Shown here in pieces: positions 9,296 through 19,673 of a stretch of 64,000 nucleotides of DNA. Position numbers and translations under genes: made by a program. Numbering within the stretch: position 1 is the first letter of the stretch; each line of letters opens with the position of its first letter. Location of the stretch: positions 992,001-1,056,000 of the forward strand of contig NZ_CP055481.1 in the NCBI RefSeq assembly GCF_013705725.1. Direction: 5' to 3'. This DNA comes from Klebsiella sp. RHBSTW-00484 (GTDB taxonomy: Bacteria > Pseudomonadota > Gammaproteobacteria > Enterobacterales > Enterobacteriaceae). The notes under the pieces are model-generated. The model ran no database searches. It was not told where the DNA came from and saw nothing but the letters and a program-made list of their open reading frames with translations.

Positions 9296-10573
9296 ATGAA
9301 AACCAAAGTTGCCGCTATTTATGGCAAGCAGGATGTCCGTATTCGTGAATTCGAACTTCCGCAAATTACCGATAATGAACTGTTGGTGAGCGTAATCTCC
9401 GATAGCGTGTGCTTATCCACCTGGAAGGCCGCCGCTTTAGGTAGCGAACATAAGCGCGTTCCCGATGATTTAGAAAATCATCCGGTTATTACCGGTCATG
9501 AATGTGCAGGAATTATTGTAGAAGTAGGTAAAAATCTCACTGGCAAATATAAAAAAGGACAGCGATTTGTTTTGCAACCGGCAATGGGACTACCCAGCGG
9601 ATATTCAGCAGGTTATAGCTATGAATACTTCGGCGGTAACGCGACCTATATGATTATCCCTGAGGTGGCTATTAATCTGGGATGCGTACTGCCATATCAC
9701 GGTTCTTATTTTGCCGCCGCGTCGCTGGCTGAACCTATGTGTTGCATTATTGGTGCATATAATGCCAATTTCCATACCACGCCTTATGTCTATGAGCATC
9801 GGATGGGAATTAAGCCTGGCGGCAACCTGGCGCTGCTGGCATGTGCCGGGCCGATGGGCATTGGCGCGATAGATTATGCTATCAACGGCAACATTGCTCC
9901 AGCGCGGGTGGTGGTGGTTGATATTGATGAAAAGCGCCTGGCGCAGGCGCAAAAGCTGCTGCCGGTCGAACTGGCGGCCAGTAAAGGGATTGAGCTGGTT
10001 TATGTCAATACGCGAGATATTGCAGATCCAGTACAGGCGCTACGGGCGCTGACGAATGACGAAGGATTTGACGATGTCTTCGTCTATGCTGCCGTTCCAG
10101 CTATCGTGGAAATGGCGGACGATCTGCTGGCAGAGGATGGATGCCTGAACTTCTTTGCCGGTCCTACGGATAAAAACTTTAAAGTCCCGTTTAACTTCTA
10201 CAACGTGCATTACAACAGTACCCATGTCGTGGGGACCTCCGGTGGTTCAACGGATGACATGCTTGAAGCGATCGCCCTGAGCGCAACTGGACAACTACAG
10301 CCTTCATTTATGGTGACGCATATTGGCGGGCTGGATGCGGTGCCGGATACGGTGCTTAATCTGCCCAACATTCCTGGCGGCAAAAAACTGATTTATAACG
10401 GCGTGACGATGCCGCTAACGGCGATTACTGATTTTGCTGAGAAAGGTAAAACCGACCCGCTGTTTAAGCAGCTGGCGAAACTGGTAGAAGAGACGCACGG
10501 GATCTGGAATGAGCAGGCCGAGAAGTATCTTCTGGCGCACTTTGGCGTTGATATTGGCGAGGTGACGGAATGA
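9296..10573 (+). CDS. yggP: Zinc-type alcohol/polyol dehydrogenase-like protein YggP
   Basis: A 425-residue member of the medium-chain dehydrogenase family, like E. coli YggP. The N-terminal zinc-domain signature GHECAGIIVEVG is near residue 64, and the nucleotide-binding part (ACAGPMGIGAIDYAI, then VVVDIDEKRLAQA) follows from about residue 180. In this operon it may oxidise the sugar-alcohol phosphate brought in by CmtAB; that is inference from position. Its stop overlaps the yggF start (ATGA), so the two are translationally coupled. Confidence 0.9.
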   Translation: MKTKVAAIYGKQDVRIREFELPQITDNELLVSVISDSVCLSTWKAAALGSEHKRVPDDLENHPVITGHECAGIIVEVGKNLTGKYKKGQRFVLQPAMGLPSGYSAGYSYEYFGGNATYMIIPEVAINLGCVLPYHGSYFAAASLAEPMCCIIGAYNANFHTTPYVYEHRMGIKPGGNLALLACAGPMGIGAIDYAINGNIAPARVVVVDIDEKRLAQAQKLLPVELAASKGIELVYVNTRDIADPVQALRALTNDEGFDDVFVYAAVPAIVEMADDLLAEDGCLNFFAGPTDKNFKVPFNFYNVHYNSTHVVGTSGGSTDDMLEAIALSATGQLQPSFMVTHIGGLDAVPDTVLNLPNIPGGKKLIYNGVTMPLTAITDFAEKGKTDPLFKQLAKLVEETHGIWNEQAEKYLLAHFGVDIGEVTE

Positions 10574-11541
10574 TGTCACTGGCGTGGCCGCTGCTACGCA
10601 CTACGGAACAGGCAGCGCTTGCTGTCTGGCCCGAAACGGGGTGCGGGGATAAAAACAAAATTGATGGCCTGGCGGTAAGCGCAATGCGGCAGGCGCTCAA
10701 TGAGCTTAATTTTCAGGGGCAGATCGTCATCGGAGAGGGGGAAATCGACCATGCTCCCATGTTGTGGATTGGCGAGCAGGTTGGACGCGGCGAGGGGTTG
10801 GCTACTGATATTGCCGTCGATCCAATAGAAGGAACCCGAATGGTTGCGATGGGGCAAAGTAATGCGCTGGCGGTCATGGCTTTTGCGCCAGCGGGTTCTC
10901 TGCTGCATGCACCTGATATGTATATGAAAAAGATGGTTGTGGGCTGCCGGGCTAAAGGGGCGATTAATCTGCGGCATTCGTTAAGCGAGAACTTATATAG
11001 CGTGGCAAAGGCGCTGGACAAGCCGCTGACGGCGTTGCGCATGGTCACGCTGGATAAACCGCGATTACGGCCCGCTATTGATGAGGCGAGAAGCCTTGGG
11101 GTGAAAGTTTTTGCCTTGCCGGATGGCGATGTCGCCGCCAGCGTGCAGACCTGCATGGCGGACAATGCGTACGATGTGATGTTCACCATTGGCGGCGCGC
11201 CGGAAGGGGTGATATCTGCATGCGCGGTGACCGCTCTGGGTGGGGATATGCAGGCGGAACTTATCGACTTTTGTGAGGCGAAAGGCGACTCGCCTGAGCA
11301 CCAGCAGATAGCGCAGGAAGAGCGCAGCCGTTGCGATGAGATGGGCGTGAAGGTCAACCATGTGTACCGGCTTGATGATATTGTGAGCCACCGCGATGTC
11401 CTGTTCGCTGCAACCGGCGTCACGGGTGGAGACCTGCTGCGTGGAATTCAACGCAGCGCGGGCGGAATTCGCACACAAACAATCCTAATCAGTGGCATAG
11501 ACCAAACGTGTAATATAGTAGACTCTCTGCATTCCTGGTGA
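10570..11541 (+). CDS. yggF: Class II fructose-1,6-bisphosphatase-like phosphatase
   Basis: A 323-residue GlpX-family phosphatase, the second class II FBPase of E. coli-type genomes; it removes the 1-phosphate of fructose bisphosphate or a related sugar bisphosphate. Metal-binding motifs visible are IGEGEIDHAPML near residue 55 and DPIEGT near residue 87, and MFTIGGAPEGVI near 205 is typical of GlpX. ATG overlaps the yggP stop. The operon position suggests it acts on a product of the PTS sugar. Confidence 0.92.
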   Translation: MMSLAWPLLRTTEQAALAVWPETGCGDKNKIDGLAVSAMRQALNELNFQGQIVIGEGEIDHAPMLWIGEQVGRGEGLATDIAVDPIEGTRMVAMGQSNALAVMAFAPAGSLLHAPDMYMKKMVVGCRAKGAINLRHSLSENLYSVAKALDKPLTALRMVTLDKPRLRPAIDEARSLGVKVFALPDGDVAASVQTCMADNAYDVMFTIGGAPEGVISACAVTALGGDMQAELIDFCEAKGDSPEHQQIAQEERSRCDEMGVKVNHVYRLDDIVSHRDVLFAATGVTGGDLLRGIQRSAGGIRTQTILISGIDQTCNIVDSLHSW

Positions 11542-11556
11542 TTTATCGAGAAACGA

Positions 11557-12066
11557 ATGACGACGCTAACAGAAGATGACGTGCTGGAGCAATTGGACGC
11601 TCAGCAAGATTTACTCTCCTTTATGGCGACTGCAAATACCCTCTTGTTGCAGGCCATCAAGCGTTTTCTGCCCTCGTTGTTCGTTAATAATGATGAAGAG
11701 ATCGTGGAATATGCAGTGAAGCCGTTACTCGCACAAAGCGGCCCGCTTGACGATATTGATGTGGCGTTACGACTGATATATGCGCTGGGGAAAATGGACA
11801 AATGGCTCTATGCCGATATCACCCACTTTTCGCAGTTTTATCAGTATCTGACTGAGCAATGCGATCTTCCCGGATTTGCGGACGAGTTGACCTGGGATTT
11901 TATTTGTAATGTAAATAGCATTACGAATAACACCGCATTATATGGCGCGTTGAAATCAATGAAGTTTGCTGATTTCTCTTCGTGGTCAGAAATTCGCTTC
12001 ATTAATATGGTGAAAACCGCGCTGGCGTTGGCGATAACGACGATATTAAAGGAATTAACGCCGTGA
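11557..12066 (+). CDS. yggD: MtlR-family transcriptional regulator YggD
   Basis: A 169-residue all-helical protein similar in length and sequence to E. coli YggD, a paralogue of the mannitol operon repressor MtlR. MtlR-type proteins lack a classic helix-turn-helix and act indirectly on their operon. Its place within a mannitol-type PTS operon supports a local regulatory role. The stop codon overlaps the GTG start of yggC by four bases. Confidence 0.88.
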   Translation: MTTLTEDDVLEQLDAQQDLLSFMATANTLLLQAIKRFLPSLFVNNDEEIVEYAVKPLLAQSGPLDDIDVALRLIYALGKMDKWLYADITHFSQFYQYLTEQCDLPGFADELTWDFICNVNSITNNTALYGALKSMKFADFSSWSEIRFINMVKTALALAITTILKELTP

Positions 12067-12779
12067 ATATAACGCTGAGTATTAATGGGCTGAATGTTGA
12101 TGCCCGGTACAGTGATGACGAAATTGAGAATGTCCATAAACCTTTACTGCACCGTTTTACCCAATTACATGCTTTAACGCCGAACTGGCGGACCATTATT
12201 TTCCTCAGTGCACCGCCAGGGACAGGGAAATCGACGCTCACGACGTTTTGGGAGTTTTTAGCGCGTCAGGACTCGCATTTGACACCCATCCAGACGCTAC
12301 CGATGGACGGTTTTCACCGCTATAACACCTGGCTTGAAGAGCATGGGTTACGCGGTTCGAAAGGCGCACCGGAAACGTTCGATGTGACCAAGCTGGCGAA
12401 AAATCTTCGCCAGATTCGCGAGGGTGAGGGCGACTGGCCGCAATACGATCGGCAAAAACACGACCCGGTTGAAGCTGCCATTAATGTCAATGCCCCCGTT
12501 GTTATCGTTGAGGGCAACTGGCTGCTGCTGGATGATGAGCAGTGGCGCGTACTCGCGGAGTTTTGCGATTTTTCACTGTTTATTAAAGCGCCAGCCAACG
12601 CTTTGCGGGCCAGGCTGGTTGGGCGAAAGCTGGCCGGAGGTCTGTCGCAAGCTGAAGCCGAGGCGTTTTACGAGCGTACCGATGGTCCGAACGTTCGCCG
12701 TGTGCTCGAAAACAGCCGGGCTGCAAGCCTGACGTTAGAGATGACGGCAGACGGTGCATATAAGATTGCCTGCCCTTGA
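12063..12779 (+). CDS. yggC: P-loop kinase-like protein YggC (PRK/pantothenate kinase type)
   Basis: A 238-residue protein with a Walker A motif APPGTGKST near residue 48 and a Walker B-like VIVEGNWLLLDD near residue 147, the layout of the phosphoribulokinase/uridine kinase group and of E. coli YggC. LPMDGFHRYN after the P-loop is typical of this family. The start is GTG, overlapping the yggD stop (GTGA), so the pair is coupled. It is the last gene of the cmt operon. The substrate is unknown; phosphorylation of a sugar from the same pathway is likely. Confidence 0.88.
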   Translation: MNITLSINGLNVDARYSDDEIENVHKPLLHRFTQLHALTPNWRTIIFLSAPPGTGKSTLTTFWEFLARQDSHLTPIQTLPMDGFHRYNTWLEEHGLRGSKGAPETFDVTKLAKNLRQIREGEGDWPQYDRQKHDPVEAAINVNAPVVIVEGNWLLLDDEQWRVLAEFCDFSLFIKAPANALRARLVGRKLAGGLSQAEAEAFYERTDGPNVRRVLENSRAASLTLEMTADGAYKIACP

Positions 12780-12798
12780 CTCAGGCGAGTGTTGCAAA

Positions 12799-12823
12799 AA
12801 GGGCCGCGATAACGGCCCTGTTT
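12799..12823 (+). terminator. Terminator after yggC
   Basis: Stem AGGGCCG/CGGCCCT with a six-base loop, followed by GTTTG. It ends the cmt operon 20 bases after its last stop. Confidence 0.7.
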
Positions 12824-12828
12824 GTATT

Positions 12829-12955
12829 TATACCCGTCATACTTCAAGTTGCTTATGTGTTGGCTACGCGCGCTCACCCCAGTCACATAGTTATCTATGC
12901 TCCTGGGGACTTACGCCCTTGCCGCCTTTAAGCAACTCGAATTATTTTGGGTATA
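12829..12955. repeat. ERIC element upstream of epd
   Basis: A complete 127-bp ERIC with TATACCC/GGGTATA ends lies directly after the yggC terminator and before the epd promoter region. Confidence 0.95.
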
Positions 12956-13109
12956 GTCGAGATAATAATAGGGAACAGTGCCGCCAGGAATCATGGTATC
13001 CGGCAATTTACCATCCCAACGCACCGCTGTGGTCAGAGCGACAAGACAAGAAGTCTGCACGCATCGTCTTTGCTATTCGTTACTCGTGTTGCAACTATTC
13101 CTTTTAAAA

Positions 13110-13125
13110 TGTGACGTAAGTCAGA
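13110..13125 (+). promoter_or_regulatory. Probable CRP site upstream of epd
   Basis: TGTGACGTAAGTCAGA matches TGTGA perfectly and three to four bases of the second half-site. E. coli epd is known to be activated by CRP-cAMP; here the site lies about 200 bases before the start codon. Confidence 0.5.
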
Positions 13126-13182
13126 TAAATGGCTTCTTCAACTGGACAGTCATTCCTTTTATTCCTTGTTTCGCTTATTCTA

Positions 13183-13199
13183 GCTGAAGCGTTTCAGTC
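13183..13199 (+). promoter_or_regulatory. Cra (FruR) box upstream of epd
   Basis: GCTGAAGCGTTTCAGTC is a near-palindrome matching the Cra operator core TGAA-N-CGTTTCA. Cra represses glycolytic operons including E. coli epd-pgk. The site is about 120 bases before the start codon. I see no gene in the rest of the 12956-13319 spacer. Confidence 0.75.
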
Positions 13200-13319
13200 G
13201 TCTAAATGTTCGACAATTAATCAATCAGTCGCAGTTTGCGACAGGTAAGGTTTCCCTTAGAGCGTAGCTGCATTACTCTGTCAGCCACCTCATTTCATGG
13301 ACAGCCTTGCAGGAGACCT

Positions 13320-14339
13320 ATGACCATACGCATTGCGATTAATGGCTTCGGTCGCATCGGGCGTAACGTGGTTCGTGCTTTGTATGAATCCGGGCGTCGT
13401 GCGGAAATCACCGTGGTGGCAATCAATGAACTGGCGGATGCTGCTGGCATCGCTCATTTGTTGAAATATGACACCAGCCATGGGCGCTTTGCCTGGGATG
13501 TACGCCAGGAGAGAGAGCAGCTGTTTGTCGGCGATGATGCTATTCGCCTGCTGCATGAATCTTCCCTTGAGCTGTTGCCCTGGCGTGAGCTGGCGGTGGA
13601 TGTGGTGCTTGATTGTACGGGCGTTTACGGCAGCCGTGAACATGGCGAAGCCCATCTTCAGGCTGGCGCGAAGAAAGTGCTCTTTTCACATCCTGGCGGC
13701 AACGATCTCGACGCGACGGTTGTTTTTGGCGTCAATCATGATGAATTGCGAGCCGAGCACCGTATCGTCTCCAACGCCTCCTGCACGACCAACTGCATTA
13801 TTCCGGTCATTAAACTGTTAGATGATGCCTACGGCATAGAGTCAGGAACGGTAACGACGATCCACTCATCAATGAACGATCAGCAGGTCATTGATTCCTG
13901 GCATCCGGATTTGCGTCGTACTCGAGCAGCCAGTCAGTCGATTATCCCGGTTGATACTAAGCTTGCTGCGGGGATTACGCGTTTTTTCCCTCAGTTTAAC
14001 GATCGTTTCGAAGCGATTGCGGTGCGTGTGCCGACCATTAATGTGACGGCTATCGACCTCAGCGTGACGGTGAAGAAACCAGTAAAAGCAAGTGAAGTCA
14101 ACCAGTTGCTGCAAAAAGCAGCACAGGGTACATTTCATGGTATAGTTGACTATACGGAATTACCGTTAGTCTCGATAGATTTCAACCACGATCCGCATAG
14201 CGCCATTGTTGATGGTACGCAAACGCGGGTAAGCGGCGCGCATTTGATCAAAACGCTGGTCTGGTGCGATAACGAATGGGGCTTTGCTAACCGGATGCTC
14301 GACACCACGTTAGCGATGGCCGCACAAGGTTTCAGGTAA
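13320..14339 (+). CDS. epd: D-erythrose-4-phosphate dehydrogenase
   Basis: NAD-dependent oxidation of erythrose 4-phosphate to 4-phosphoerythronate, the entry to pyridoxal phosphate synthesis. It is a GAPDH paralogue: the Rossmann fingerprint is [15 protein letters not shown] at the N-terminus and the catalytic cysteine is in [12 protein letters not shown] near residue 155. The start at 13320, preceded by AGGAGA, gives 339 residues as in E. coli; the longer frame from 13236 has no family support. It is followed by pgk and fbaA in the same orientation. Confidence 0.97.
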   Translation: MTIRIAINGFGRIGRNVVRALYESGRRAEITVVAINELADAAGIAHLLKYDTSHGRFAWDVRQEREQLFVGDDAIRLLHESSLELLPWRELAVDVVLDCTGVYGSREHGEAHLQAGAKKVLFSHPGGNDLDATVVFGVNHDELRAEHRIVSNASCTTNCIIPVIKLLDDAYGIESGTVTTIHSSMNDQQVIDSWHPDLRRTRAASQSIIPVDTKLAAGITRFFPQFNDRFEAIAVRVPTINVTAIDLSVTVKKPVKASEVNQLLQKAAQGTFHGIVDYTELPLVSIDFNHDPHSAIVDGTQTRVSGAHLIKTLVWCDNEWGFANRMLDTTLAMAAQGFR

Positions 14340-14390
14340 GGCGCGTAAGCGCTTGCAAAACTTTATCAAGAATCAACGAGAGGATTCACC

Positions 14391-15554
14391 ATGTCTGTAA
14401 TTAAGATGACCGATCTGGATCTTGCTGGTAAACGCGTTTTTATCCGTGCGGATCTGAACGTACCAGTTAAAGAAGGGAAAGTAACCAGCGATGCGCGTAT
14501 CCGTGCTTCTCTGCCGACCATCGAACTGGCCCTGAAACAGGGTGCGAAAGTGATGGTAACTTCCCACCTGGGTCGTCCTACCGAAGGCGAGTACAACGAA
14601 GAATTCTCTCTGCTGCCGGTTGTTAACTACCTGAAAGACAAACTGTCTAACCCGGTACGTCTGGTTAAAGATTACCTGGACGGCGTTGAAGTGGCCGCTG
14701 GTGAACTGGTTGTTCTGGAAAACGTTCGCTTCAACAAAGGCGAAAAGAAAGACGACGAAGCGCTGTCTAAAAAATACGCTGCGCTGTGTGACGTATTCGT
14801 AATGGATGCATTCGGTACTGCTCACCGTGCACAGGCTTCTACCCACGGCATCGGTAAATTTGCTGACGTGGCTTGCGCAGGTCCGCTGCTGGCTGAAGAG
14901 CTGGATGCATTGGGCAAAGCGCTGAAAGAACCAGCTCGCCCGATGGTCGCTATCGTTGGTGGTTCTAAAGTTTCCACTAAACTGACCGTTCTGGATTCCC
15001 TGTCAAAAATCGCTGACCAGTTGATCGTGGGTGGCGGTATCGCCAATACCTTCGTTGCCGCTCAAGGCCACAATGTCGGTAAATCCCTGTACGAAGCAGA
15101 CCTGGTTGACGAAGCTAAGCGCCTGCTGACAACCTGCGACATCCCGGTCCCGACTGATGTGCGCGTGGCAACCGAGTTCTCAGAAACCGCAGCCGCAACC
15201 CTGAAATCTGTTAACGACATCAAAGATGACGAACAGATTCTGGACCTGGGCGACGCTTCTGCACAGCAGCTGGCTGAAATCCTGAAAAATGCCAAAACTA
15301 TTCTGTGGAATGGTCCGGTTGGCGTGTTTGAATTCCCGAACTTCCGCAAAGGTACTGAAATCGTTGCGAACGCTATCGCTGATAGCGAAGCCTTCTCCAT
15401 CGCAGGCGGCGGCGATACCCTGGCAGCAATCGACCTGTTTGGCATTGCTGACAAAATCTCCTACATCTCCACTGGTGGCGGCGCATTCCTCGAATTCGTG
15501 GAAGGCAAAGTCCTGCCAGCAGTAGCTATGCTCGAAGAGCGCGCTAAGAAGTAA
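14391..15554 (+). CDS. pgk: Phosphoglycerate kinase
   Basis: Glycolytic kinase transferring phosphate from 1,3-bisphosphoglycerate to ADP. At 387 residues it equals the E. coli enzyme. The N-terminal substrate motif [10 protein letters not shown] and the C-terminal nucleotide motif GGGDTLAAI are intact. It lies 51 bases after epd with GAGAGGA as ribosome-binding site, in the epd-pgk-fbaA cluster. Codon use is strongly biased, as expected for a highly expressed gene. Confidence 0.98.
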   Translation: MSVIKMTDLDLAGKRVFIRADLNVPVKEGKVTSDARIRASLPTIELALKQGAKVMVTSHLGRPTEGEYNEEFSLLPVVNYLKDKLSNPVRLVKDYLDGVEVAAGELVVLENVRFNKGEKKDDEALSKKYAALCDVFVMDAFGTAHRAQASTHGIGKFADVACAGPLLAEELDALGKALKEPARPMVAIVGGSKVSTKLTVLDSLSKIADQLIVGGGIANTFVAAQGHNVGKSLYEADLVDEAKRLLTTCDIPVPTDVRVATEFSETAAATLKSVNDIKDDEQILDLGDASAQQLAEILKNAKTILWNGPVGVFEFPNFRKGTEIVANAIADSEAFSIAGGGDTLAAIDLFGIADKISYISTGGGAFLEFVEGKVLPAVAMLEERAKK

Positions 15555-15561
15555 TTCAGTT

Positions 15562-15586
15562 CAGGCGGGGTGACCCGCCTGTTTTT
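15562..15586 (+). terminator. Hairpin with T-tract between pgk and fbaA
   Basis: Stem CAGGCGGG/CCCGCCTG followed by TTTTT, starting eight bases after the pgk stop. It probably gives partial termination within the cluster. Confidence 0.85.
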
Positions 15587-15651
15587 CAGCGCGCTTAAAC
15601 GCTCGCGAACCTTCTTCAACGGTCGAAGATACAGATACAGGACTACGTAAC

Positions 15652-16731
15652 ATGTCTAAAATTTTTGATTTCGTAAAACCGGGCGTCATCACTGGCGACG
15701 ACGTTCAGAAAGTGTTCCAGGTAGCTAAAGAAAACAACTTTGCTCTGCCAGCAGTAAACTGCGTGGGTACTGATTCCATCAACGCCGTTCTGGAAGCTGC
15801 TGCAAAAGTTCGTTCTCCGGTTATCGTTCAGTTCTCTAACGGCGGCGCAGCGTTCATCGCGGGCAAAGGCGTGAAAACTGACGTTCCTCAGGGCGCAGCA
15901 ATCCTGGGTGCTATCTCTGGTGCGCATCACGTACATCAGATGGCAGAGCACTACGGTGTTCCAGTTATCCTGCACACTGACCACTGTGCTAAGAAACTGC
16001 TGCCGTGGATCGACGGTCTGCTGGACGCGGGTGAAAAACACTTCGCAGCTACAGGCAAACCGCTGTTCTCTTCTCACATGATTGACCTGTCTGAAGAAAC
16101 TCTGCACGAAAACATTGAGATCTGTTCTAAATACCTGGCTCGTATGGCCAAAATGGACATGACTCTGGAAATCGAACTGGGTTGCACCGGTGGCGAAGAA
16201 GATGGTGTGGATAACAGCCACATGGACGCTTCTGCACTGTACACCCAGCCGGAAGACGTTGATTACGCTTACACCGAGCTGAGCAAAATCAGCCCGCGTT
16301 TCACCATCGCGGCTTCCTTCGGTAACGTACACGGCGTTTATAAGCCGGGTAACGTGGTACTGACCCCGACTATCCTGCGCGATTCTCAGGACTATGTTTC
16401 TAAGAAACACAACCTGCCGCACAACAGCCTGAACTTCGTCTTCCACGGCGGTTCCGGTTCTTCTGCTCAGGAAATCAAAGACTCCGTAAGCTACGGCGTA
16501 GTGAAAATGAACATCGATACCGACACCCAATGGGCGACCTGGGAAGGTATTCTGGGCTACTACAAAACGAACGAAGCTTACCTGCAGGGCCAGCTGGGTA
16601 ACCCGAAAGGCGAAGACCAGCCGAACAAAAAATACTACGATCCGCGCGCATGGCTGCGTGCTGCTCAGGTGACCATGGTGGCACGTCTGGAGCAGGCATT
16701 TAAAGAACTGAACGCGATCGACGTTCTGTAA
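15652..16731 (+). CDS. fbaA: Class II fructose-bisphosphate aldolase
   Basis: Zinc-dependent aldolase splitting fructose 1,6-bisphosphate into dihydroxyacetone phosphate and glyceraldehyde 3-phosphate. It has 359 residues, as in E. coli FbaA. Zinc ligands are visible in LHTDHCAKK near residue 108, and the later histidines in ASFGNVHGVYKPG and FVFHGGSGS. It ends in a strong terminator. Codon bias is strong. Confidence 0.98.
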   Translation: MSKIFDFVKPGVITGDDVQKVFQVAKENNFALPAVNCVGTDSINAVLEAAAKVRSPVIVQFSNGGAAFIAGKGVKTDVPQGAAILGAISGAHHVHQMAEHYGVPVILHTDHCAKKLLPWIDGLLDAGEKHFAATGKPLFSSHMIDLSEETLHENIEICSKYLARMAKMDMTLEIELGCTGGEEDGVDNSHMDASALYTQPEDVDYAYTELSKISPRFTIAASFGNVHGVYKPGNVVLTPTILRDSQDYVSKKHNLPHNSLNFVFHGGSGSSAQEIKDSVSYGVVKMNIDTDTQWATWEGILGYYKTNEAYLQGQLGNPKGEDQPNKKYYDPRAWLRAAQVTMVARLEQAFKELNAIDVL

Positions 16732-16753
16732 GAAAACGCTGTTTCTTACTCTG

Positions 16754-16780
16754 AAGCCCGCAGAAATGCGGGCTTTTTTA
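16754..16780 (+). terminator. fbaA terminator
   Basis: Stem AAGCCCGCA/TGCGGGCTT with a T-run, 22 bases after the fbaA stop. Confidence 0.93.
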
Positions 16781-16918
16781 TTATCTGAACGACATGAAAT
16801 GTTGCTAAATAAATGTGATCAGTTTGGCAAAACGTACACTTTTTGTTTACCCTTAACCTACCTGTTATTTCAGGTTTGGTTTTTTATTTCCCGTCCGGGT
16901 ATCCATAAGGAATGTTAA

Positions 16919-17779
<861 letters not shown>

Positions 17780-17851
17780 AACGGTTAAGGCCAGCAGATG
17801 CTGTAATGCCGATCAGTTAAGGATCGGTTGACCGATCCAGTGGCTGTGTAA

Positions 17852-17887
17852 GAATCCGGAAATGCTCACCCGTTTCCGGATTTTTTT
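17852..17887 (+). terminator. Terminator-like hairpin inside the IS4 left end
   Basis: AATCCGGAAA and TTTCCGGATT form a stem followed by a run of seven T that abuts the transposase ATG. It can block transcription arriving from mscS, protecting the element and replacing the disrupted mscS terminator. Confidence 0.75.
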
Positions 17888-19216
17888 ATGCACATTGGAC
17901 AGGCTCTTGATCTGGTATCCCGTTACGATCCCCTGCGTAACCCTCTGACTTCTCTGGGCGACTATCTGGACCCGGAACTTATTTCCCGCTGTCTTGAGGG
18001 ATCCGGCACCGTCACCCTGCGCAAGCGCCGCCTGCCGCTGGAAATGATGGTCTGGTGCATTGTCGGCATGGCACTCGAACGTAAAGAACCCCTCCATCAG
18101 ATCGTCAATCGTCTGGACACCATGCTGCCGGGCTGCCGTCCCTTCGTGGCGCCCAGCGCCGCTCCCCAGGCACGACAGCGTCTGGGAAGCGAAGCCGTCC
18201 GCCGCGTGTTCACGCAAACAGCGCAGCGCTGGCATAACGCCACGCCGCACCCGAACTGGTGCGGCCTGACCCTGCTGGCTATCGATGGTGTGTTCTAGCG
18301 TACACCGGACACACCAGAGAACGATGCCGCCTTCCCCCGCCAGACGCATGGCGGAAACCCGGCACTCTGCCCGCAGGTCAAAATGGTCTGCCAGATGGAG
18401 CTGACCAGCCATCTGCTGACGGCAGCGGCCTTCGGCACGATGAAAAACAGTGAAAATGAGCTTGCCGGGGAACTTATAGAACAAACCGGCGATAACACCC
18501 TGACGTTAATGGATAAAGGATATTACTCACTGGGGCTGTTAAACGCCTGGAGCCAGGCGGGAGAGCACCGGCACTGGATGATCCCCCTCAGAAAGGGAGC
18601 GCAGTACGAAGAGGTCAGAAAACTGGGCAAAGGCGATCATCTGGTCACGCTGAAAACCAGCCCACAGGCACGAAAAAAGTGGCCGGGTCTGGGAAATGAG
18701 ATGACAGCCCGCCTGCTGACCGTGACGCGCAAAGGAAAGGTCTGTCATCTGCTGACGTCAATGACGGATGCCATGCGTTACCCGGGGGGAGAAATGGCAG
18801 ACCTGTACAGCCATCGATGGGAGATCGAACTGGGATACAGGGAGATAAAACAGACGATGCAACTGAGCAGGCTGACGCTGAGAAGTAAAAAGCCGGAGCT
18901 GGTGGAGCAGGAACTGTGGGGCGTCTTGCTGGCTTATAATCTGGTGAGATATCAGATAATTAAGATGGCGGGACATCTGAAAGGATACAGGCCGAATCAG
19001 CTGAGCTTCTCAGAATCATGTGGAATGGTAATGAGAATGCTGATGACTCTGCAGGGCGCTTCACCGGGGCGAATCCCGGAGCTGATGCGTGATCTTGAAA
19101 GTATGGGGCAACTGGTAAAATTACCGACAAGAAGGAAAAGGGCCTTCCCGAGAGTGGTAAAGGAAAGGCCCTGGAGATACCCTTCAGCCCCGAAAAAGGG
19201 CCAGTCAGTGTCTTAA
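17888..19216 (+). pseudogene. insG: IS4 transposase with an internal amber codon
   Basis: The full frame is 443 codons, matching the 442-residue IS4 transposase of E. coli (InsG) almost residue for residue. Codon 137, normally TGG (tryptophan) in AIDGVFWR, is TAG at 18296-18298. The stop comes directly after the first aspartate of the DDE catalytic triad, so the second aspartate and the YREIK-type glutamate region (HRWEIELGYREIKQ) would not be made. The rest of the frame is intact, which points to a recent point mutation. Confidence 0.93.
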
Positions 19217-19241
19217 CTGACTGGCATTACAGCAGATGCTG

Positions 19242-19414
19242 GCCTTTTTCATGTCAGTGAAAATCTTAGGAACAGAGTGGGCTAAACATATTCAGGGTGG
19301 CAGGTGAGGGATTCTGCGGAATAAACCTTGAAGTTCGCTCAATAGTAAAGTTTGTATTTCTAAATCAGCTATCCCCTGCTACCTGTCTTTTCTGAGAGAA
19401 CATGTTTTAGCCGC
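19242..19414. other. Spacer between IS4 and the long ERIC, no gene seen
   Basis: It begins with the remaining right half of the old mscS terminator (GGCCTTTTTC). A loose inverted repeat pairs GGCAGGTGAGGGA with TCCCCTGCTACCTG across about 70 bases. I find no credible reading frame. Confidence 0.5.
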
Positions 19415-19673
19415 TATACCCTAAATAATTTGAGTTACTTACAGGCGGCAAGGGAGGGATAAATTCGTCGGGAACGAATTTGACCAGCCGAAGGTGAGAG
19501 GCAGGAATCTCTCATTAGTCCCCAGAAGATAGATAATTATATGACTGGGGTGAGCGACAAATCTGCCGGGAGCAGATTTGAACGCCGTGTAACGACGGCC
19601 CGTCAAGGCGAGGCCCGAGGGGCCGAGTCATCCGTAGCCAACACATAAGCAACTTGAAGTATGACGGGTATAT
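19415..19673. repeat. Expanded ERIC element with two internal insertions
   Basis: Standard ERIC ends (TATACCCTAAATAA and ATGACGGGTATA) and core arms (TCCCCAG, GACTGGGGTGAGCG) are present, but the element is 259 bp instead of 127. About 60 bp are added after GGCAAGGGAGG and about 75 bp after GGGGTGAGCG. Both additions contain their own short palindromes, for example AATTCG/CGAATT and AAATCTG/CAGATTT. It marks the left edge of the RTX locus. Confidence 0.85.

Larger units (their letters stand above)
17804..19229 (+). mobile_element. IS4 insertion sequence, full length
   Basis: Exactly 1426 bp, the known IS4 length. Terminal inverted repeats begin TAATGCCGATCAGTTAAG on the left and end CTTAACTGACTGGCATTA on the right. 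A perfect 12-bp target duplication, CAGCAGATGCTG, flanks it at 17792-17803 and 19230-19241. Removing the element and one repeat restores GGCCAGCAGATGCTGGCC followed by TTTTTC, a perfect terminator hairpin for mscS. The transposase gene contains an internal stop, so this copy should not move on its own. Confidence 0.97.

Noticed and set aside
12754..13187. Small open frames after yggC
   Set aside because: They cover the terminator, an ERIC and the epd control region; similar ERIC-derived peptides appear at other ERICs, so they are not genes.
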